A DNA stretch of 24,899 nucleotides from JAATFY01 sp049276515 (GTDB lineage: Bacteria > Pseudomonadota > Alphaproteobacteria > UBA9219): positions 1 to 24,899 of the forward strand of contig JBASWO010000067.1 of NCBI GenBank assembly GCA_049276515.1. The letters are read 5' to 3'. Under the pieces are notes generated by a model. The model was given only the letters and a program-made list of their open reading frames with translations. It was not told where the DNA came from and ran no database searches. Both the position numbers and the translations under genes were made by a program. Positions 23,579 to 24,899 of this stretch are shown here, piece after piece (the first letter of the stretch is position 1; each line of letters opens with the position of its first letter).

Positions 23579-23669
23579 TTGGTGCTTTTGGGATGGGCAT
23601 TAACAAATATATGTCAGCAAAAAATAGCGAATTTATTCCATTAAAAGATGAGGGGTTGGCTGGATTTCG

Positions 23670-23699
23670 TTGTAACGGTGTTTGCGTAAACTATATAAG
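23670..23699 (+). promoter_or_regulatory. Putative promoter of the TIR-like gene
   Basis: TTGTAA (23670-23675) and TATAAG (23694-23699) are spaced by 18 bases, 51 bases before the ATG. A direct repeat CTATAT (23691-23696 and 23703-23708) overlaps the -10, as an operator might. The 219-base gap between the xis-like and TIR-like genes also holds two adjacent GGTGCTT copies (23574-23587) and otherwise nothing I recognise. Confidence 0.45.
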
Positions 23700-23749
23700 C
23701 AGCTATATTTCACAGGCAGTCGACTTTTAATCTAAATGGCAGGTGCCGT

Positions 23750-24466
23750 ATGTCTAATGGGAAATTTGTTGGTGAGCCTGATGAAATTAAAGCGCTTATA
23801 GAAGAGAGCGGCGTTGCTGGGGGGTGGACTGACAAGGAAAACTGTCTAACCTTCCGTACTAAAACAGGCGATGTTCTAAATTGGTATCCTTCGACGGGAA
23901 CATATAATTTTCAAGGCACTAAAACACCAGATTTTCAGGCCAAGATAACTGCGGCAATCAGTGCCGCGACGGGGTTGGCAGTTAAGCCAAAAAATTCAAA
24001 AACAAAAATTTTTATTGTGCATGGGCATGACAAGGAATCCAGAGATCAACTTGAACTTGTCCTCATGCGGCTTGGATTGCAGCCATATATTTTGCAAAAC
24101 AACGATGGTGGCAGCAAAACCATAATTGAGGCACTTGAAACGCATATCTATAAAGATGCCGCCTTTGGCATCATATTAATGACCCCTGATGATTTTGGTT
24201 ATGCCAAGATTAAGCCAGATACTGAGCGACAACCGCGCGCAAGGCAGAATGTAATTCTCGAAATGGGCATGGTGATGGCTGCATTGGGGCGAGATAGAAT
24301 GGCAATCCTTAAAAAAGGTAATCTTGAAATTCCTTCTGATACAGATGGAATTATTCGCCTAGAATTCAATGATCGCGTTCAAGAAATAGTCCCAAAGTTA
24401 GTGCAGCGTCTAACAGAAGCAGGTATTCCCGTTGATGCGAATAAGGTTGCAGCAGCGGCGGCATAA
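23750..24466 (+). CDS. TIR-like nucleotide-binding protein (CAP12/Pycsar-type TIR fold)
   Basis: The 238-residue protein ends in a TIR-like domain of the kind found in CAP12/Pycsar effectors, whose characterised members hydrolyse NAD+ in antiphage defence. Motifs in order: KIFIVHGHDKESRDQLELVL (residues 86-105), GGSKTIIEALE (120-130), FGIILMTPDDFG (139-150), RARQNVILEMG (163-173) with the probable catalytic Glu171, LGRDRMAILKKG and EIPSDTDGI. Residues 1-58 form a separate small domain with a striking NWYPSTGTYNFQG motif (44-56), possibly the sensing part. An AGG ribosome site precedes the ATG. It lies 42 bases before a mod gene on the same strand, so the two are probably co-expressed. No cyclase is adjacent in view. 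Confidence 0.85.
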   Translation: MSNGKFVGEPDEIKALIEESGVAGGWTDKENCLTFRTKTGDVLNWYPSTGTYNFQGTKTPDFQAKITAAISAATGLAVKPKNSKTKIFIVHGHDKESRDQLELVLMRLGLQPYILQNNDGGSKTIIEALETHIYKDAAFGIILMTPDDFGYAKIKPDTERQPRARQNVILEMGMVMAALGRDRMAILKKGNLEIPSDTDGIIRLEFNDRVQEIVPKLVQRLTEAGIPVDANKVAAAAA

Positions 24467-24508
24467 ATTATCTCTAAATAAATCCGCGCAGTAACAAGAA
24501 AGATCGTC

Positions 24509-24899
24509 ATGCCCACACTCGACTTCAAAGGGAAGCAGTTTATCTATTCCCACCATCATTCCGTGCCTTTCCGCGAATTGGAAGTGGATGAAAAAAAATC
24601 CCTGCCTATAAAGGACAAGAAGCCGAGTCTGGATGATAATCTGATTATCCATGGCGACAATCTGCACGCTTTGAAAGCCCTTATGCCTCAATATGCAGGA
24701 AAGATTAAGTGCATCTATATCGATCCGCCCTACAACACGGGTAACGAAGGATGGTGCTACAATGATAACGTCAATTCACCTCTGATGAAGGAATGGCTAC
24801 AAAAGAACGCCAATCCTGTCGATAGGGAAGATTTACAACGCCACGATAAGTGGCTTTGCATGATGTGGCCACGCCTAAAATTGCTGCACGAATTATTGG
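24509..24899 (+). CDS. Type III-like site-specific DNA adenine methyltransferase (mod), N-terminal part
   Basis: The reading frame starts at ATG 24509 and is open to the window end (130 residues seen). It begins MPTLDFKGKQFIYSHHHSVP, then NLIIHGDNLHALKALMPQYA and IKCIYIDPPYNTGNEGW. The IYIDPPYNTG motif (motif IV) is the catalytic loop of beta-class N6-adenine methyltransferases, typical of type III Mod subunits, with HGDNLHAL upstream as in that family. The SAM-binding FxGxG part lies beyond the window, as would any res endonuclease. Gene order TIR-like, then mod, suggests a linked defence cassette. A solitary methyltransferase or a type II enzyme is possible. Confidence 0.88.
   Translation, partial: MPTLDFKGKQFIYSHHHSVPFRELEVDEKKSLPIKDKKPSLDDNLIIHGDNLHALKALMPQYAGKIKCIYIDPPYNTGNEGWCYNDNVNSPLMKEWLQKNANPVDREDLQRHDKWLCMMWPRLKLLHELL

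Larger units (their letters stand above)
21855..24899. mobile_element. Left end of a tRNA-Pro-integrated genomic island
   Basis: Just 18 bases after an intact tRNA-Pro begins a leftward tyrosine integrase with a xis-like gene, then rightward defence genes (TIR-like, mod). This is the usual layout of a genomic island or satellite integrated into the 3' end of a tRNA gene. The core attachment site probably lies within the anticodon-to-CCA part of the tRNA (about 21855-21897), which the integrated copy preserves. The right end, including the second att copy, is outside the window. No phage structural or conjugation gene is visible, so the class of element is open. Confidence 0.7.

Noticed and set aside
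1..24899. CRISPR array or rRNA genes
   Set aside because: No regularly spaced repeats of 20-40 bases and no rRNA-like segments seen on either strand.

Overview
The window looks like a stretch of an alphaproteobacterial chromosome of intermediate G+C (roughly half, judged by eye). The main pointers are a SciP-type (DUF1153) cell-cycle regulator, a CBP3-like ubiquinol-cytochrome c chaperone, a phasin, and the order bamE / CBP3-like / YceD-like / rpmF-plsX-fabH / ihfA-merR / tRNA-Pro, which is characteristic of this class. I cannot assign a genus.

Left part (1-10.5 kb) is envelope and housekeeping. A truncated SDR gene and gmk diverge. gmk converges on a leftward run lptF-lptG-surA-rsmA (LPS export permeases, periplasmic chaperone, 16S rRNA dimethylase). 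lptF diverges from pepA-holC, which converges on mltG. A coupled OmpR/EnvZ-like two-component pair follows.

Middle part (10.5-16.4 kb) is mostly leftward: a CsaA-like protein, a phasin with a strong terminator, a TetR regulator, proC, a Cys-rich lipoprotein, sciP with a candidate CtrA box upstream, and a GT4 glycosyltransferase. A rightward N-formylglutamate amidohydrolase gene abuts leftward bamE.

The 16.5-21.9 kb part is the rightward core block: CBP3-like chaperone, YceD-like protein, rpmF, plsX, fabH, ihfA, a MerR regulator and tRNA-Pro(GGG). A type IV pilin-like gene on the opposite strand interrupts it between fabH and ihfA.

From the 3' end of tRNA-Pro onward (about 21.86 kb to the window end) lies the left edge of an integrated element. 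It carries a leftward xis-like/tyrosine integrase pair and then a rightward defence cargo: a TIR-like nucleotide-binding protein and the start of a type III-like adenine methyltransferase (mod) gene that runs off the window. I infer a tRNA-borne defence island. The most promising part is the TIR-like gene, with its small N-terminal domain, directly in front of a modification gene. The rest of the cargo and the other attachment site lie outside the window.

No intergenic stretch exceeds 300 bases. Gene packing is very tight: several 4-base ATGA or 1-base overlaps within operons, and all five chromosomal convergent pairs overlap, abut, or lie within 2 bases.
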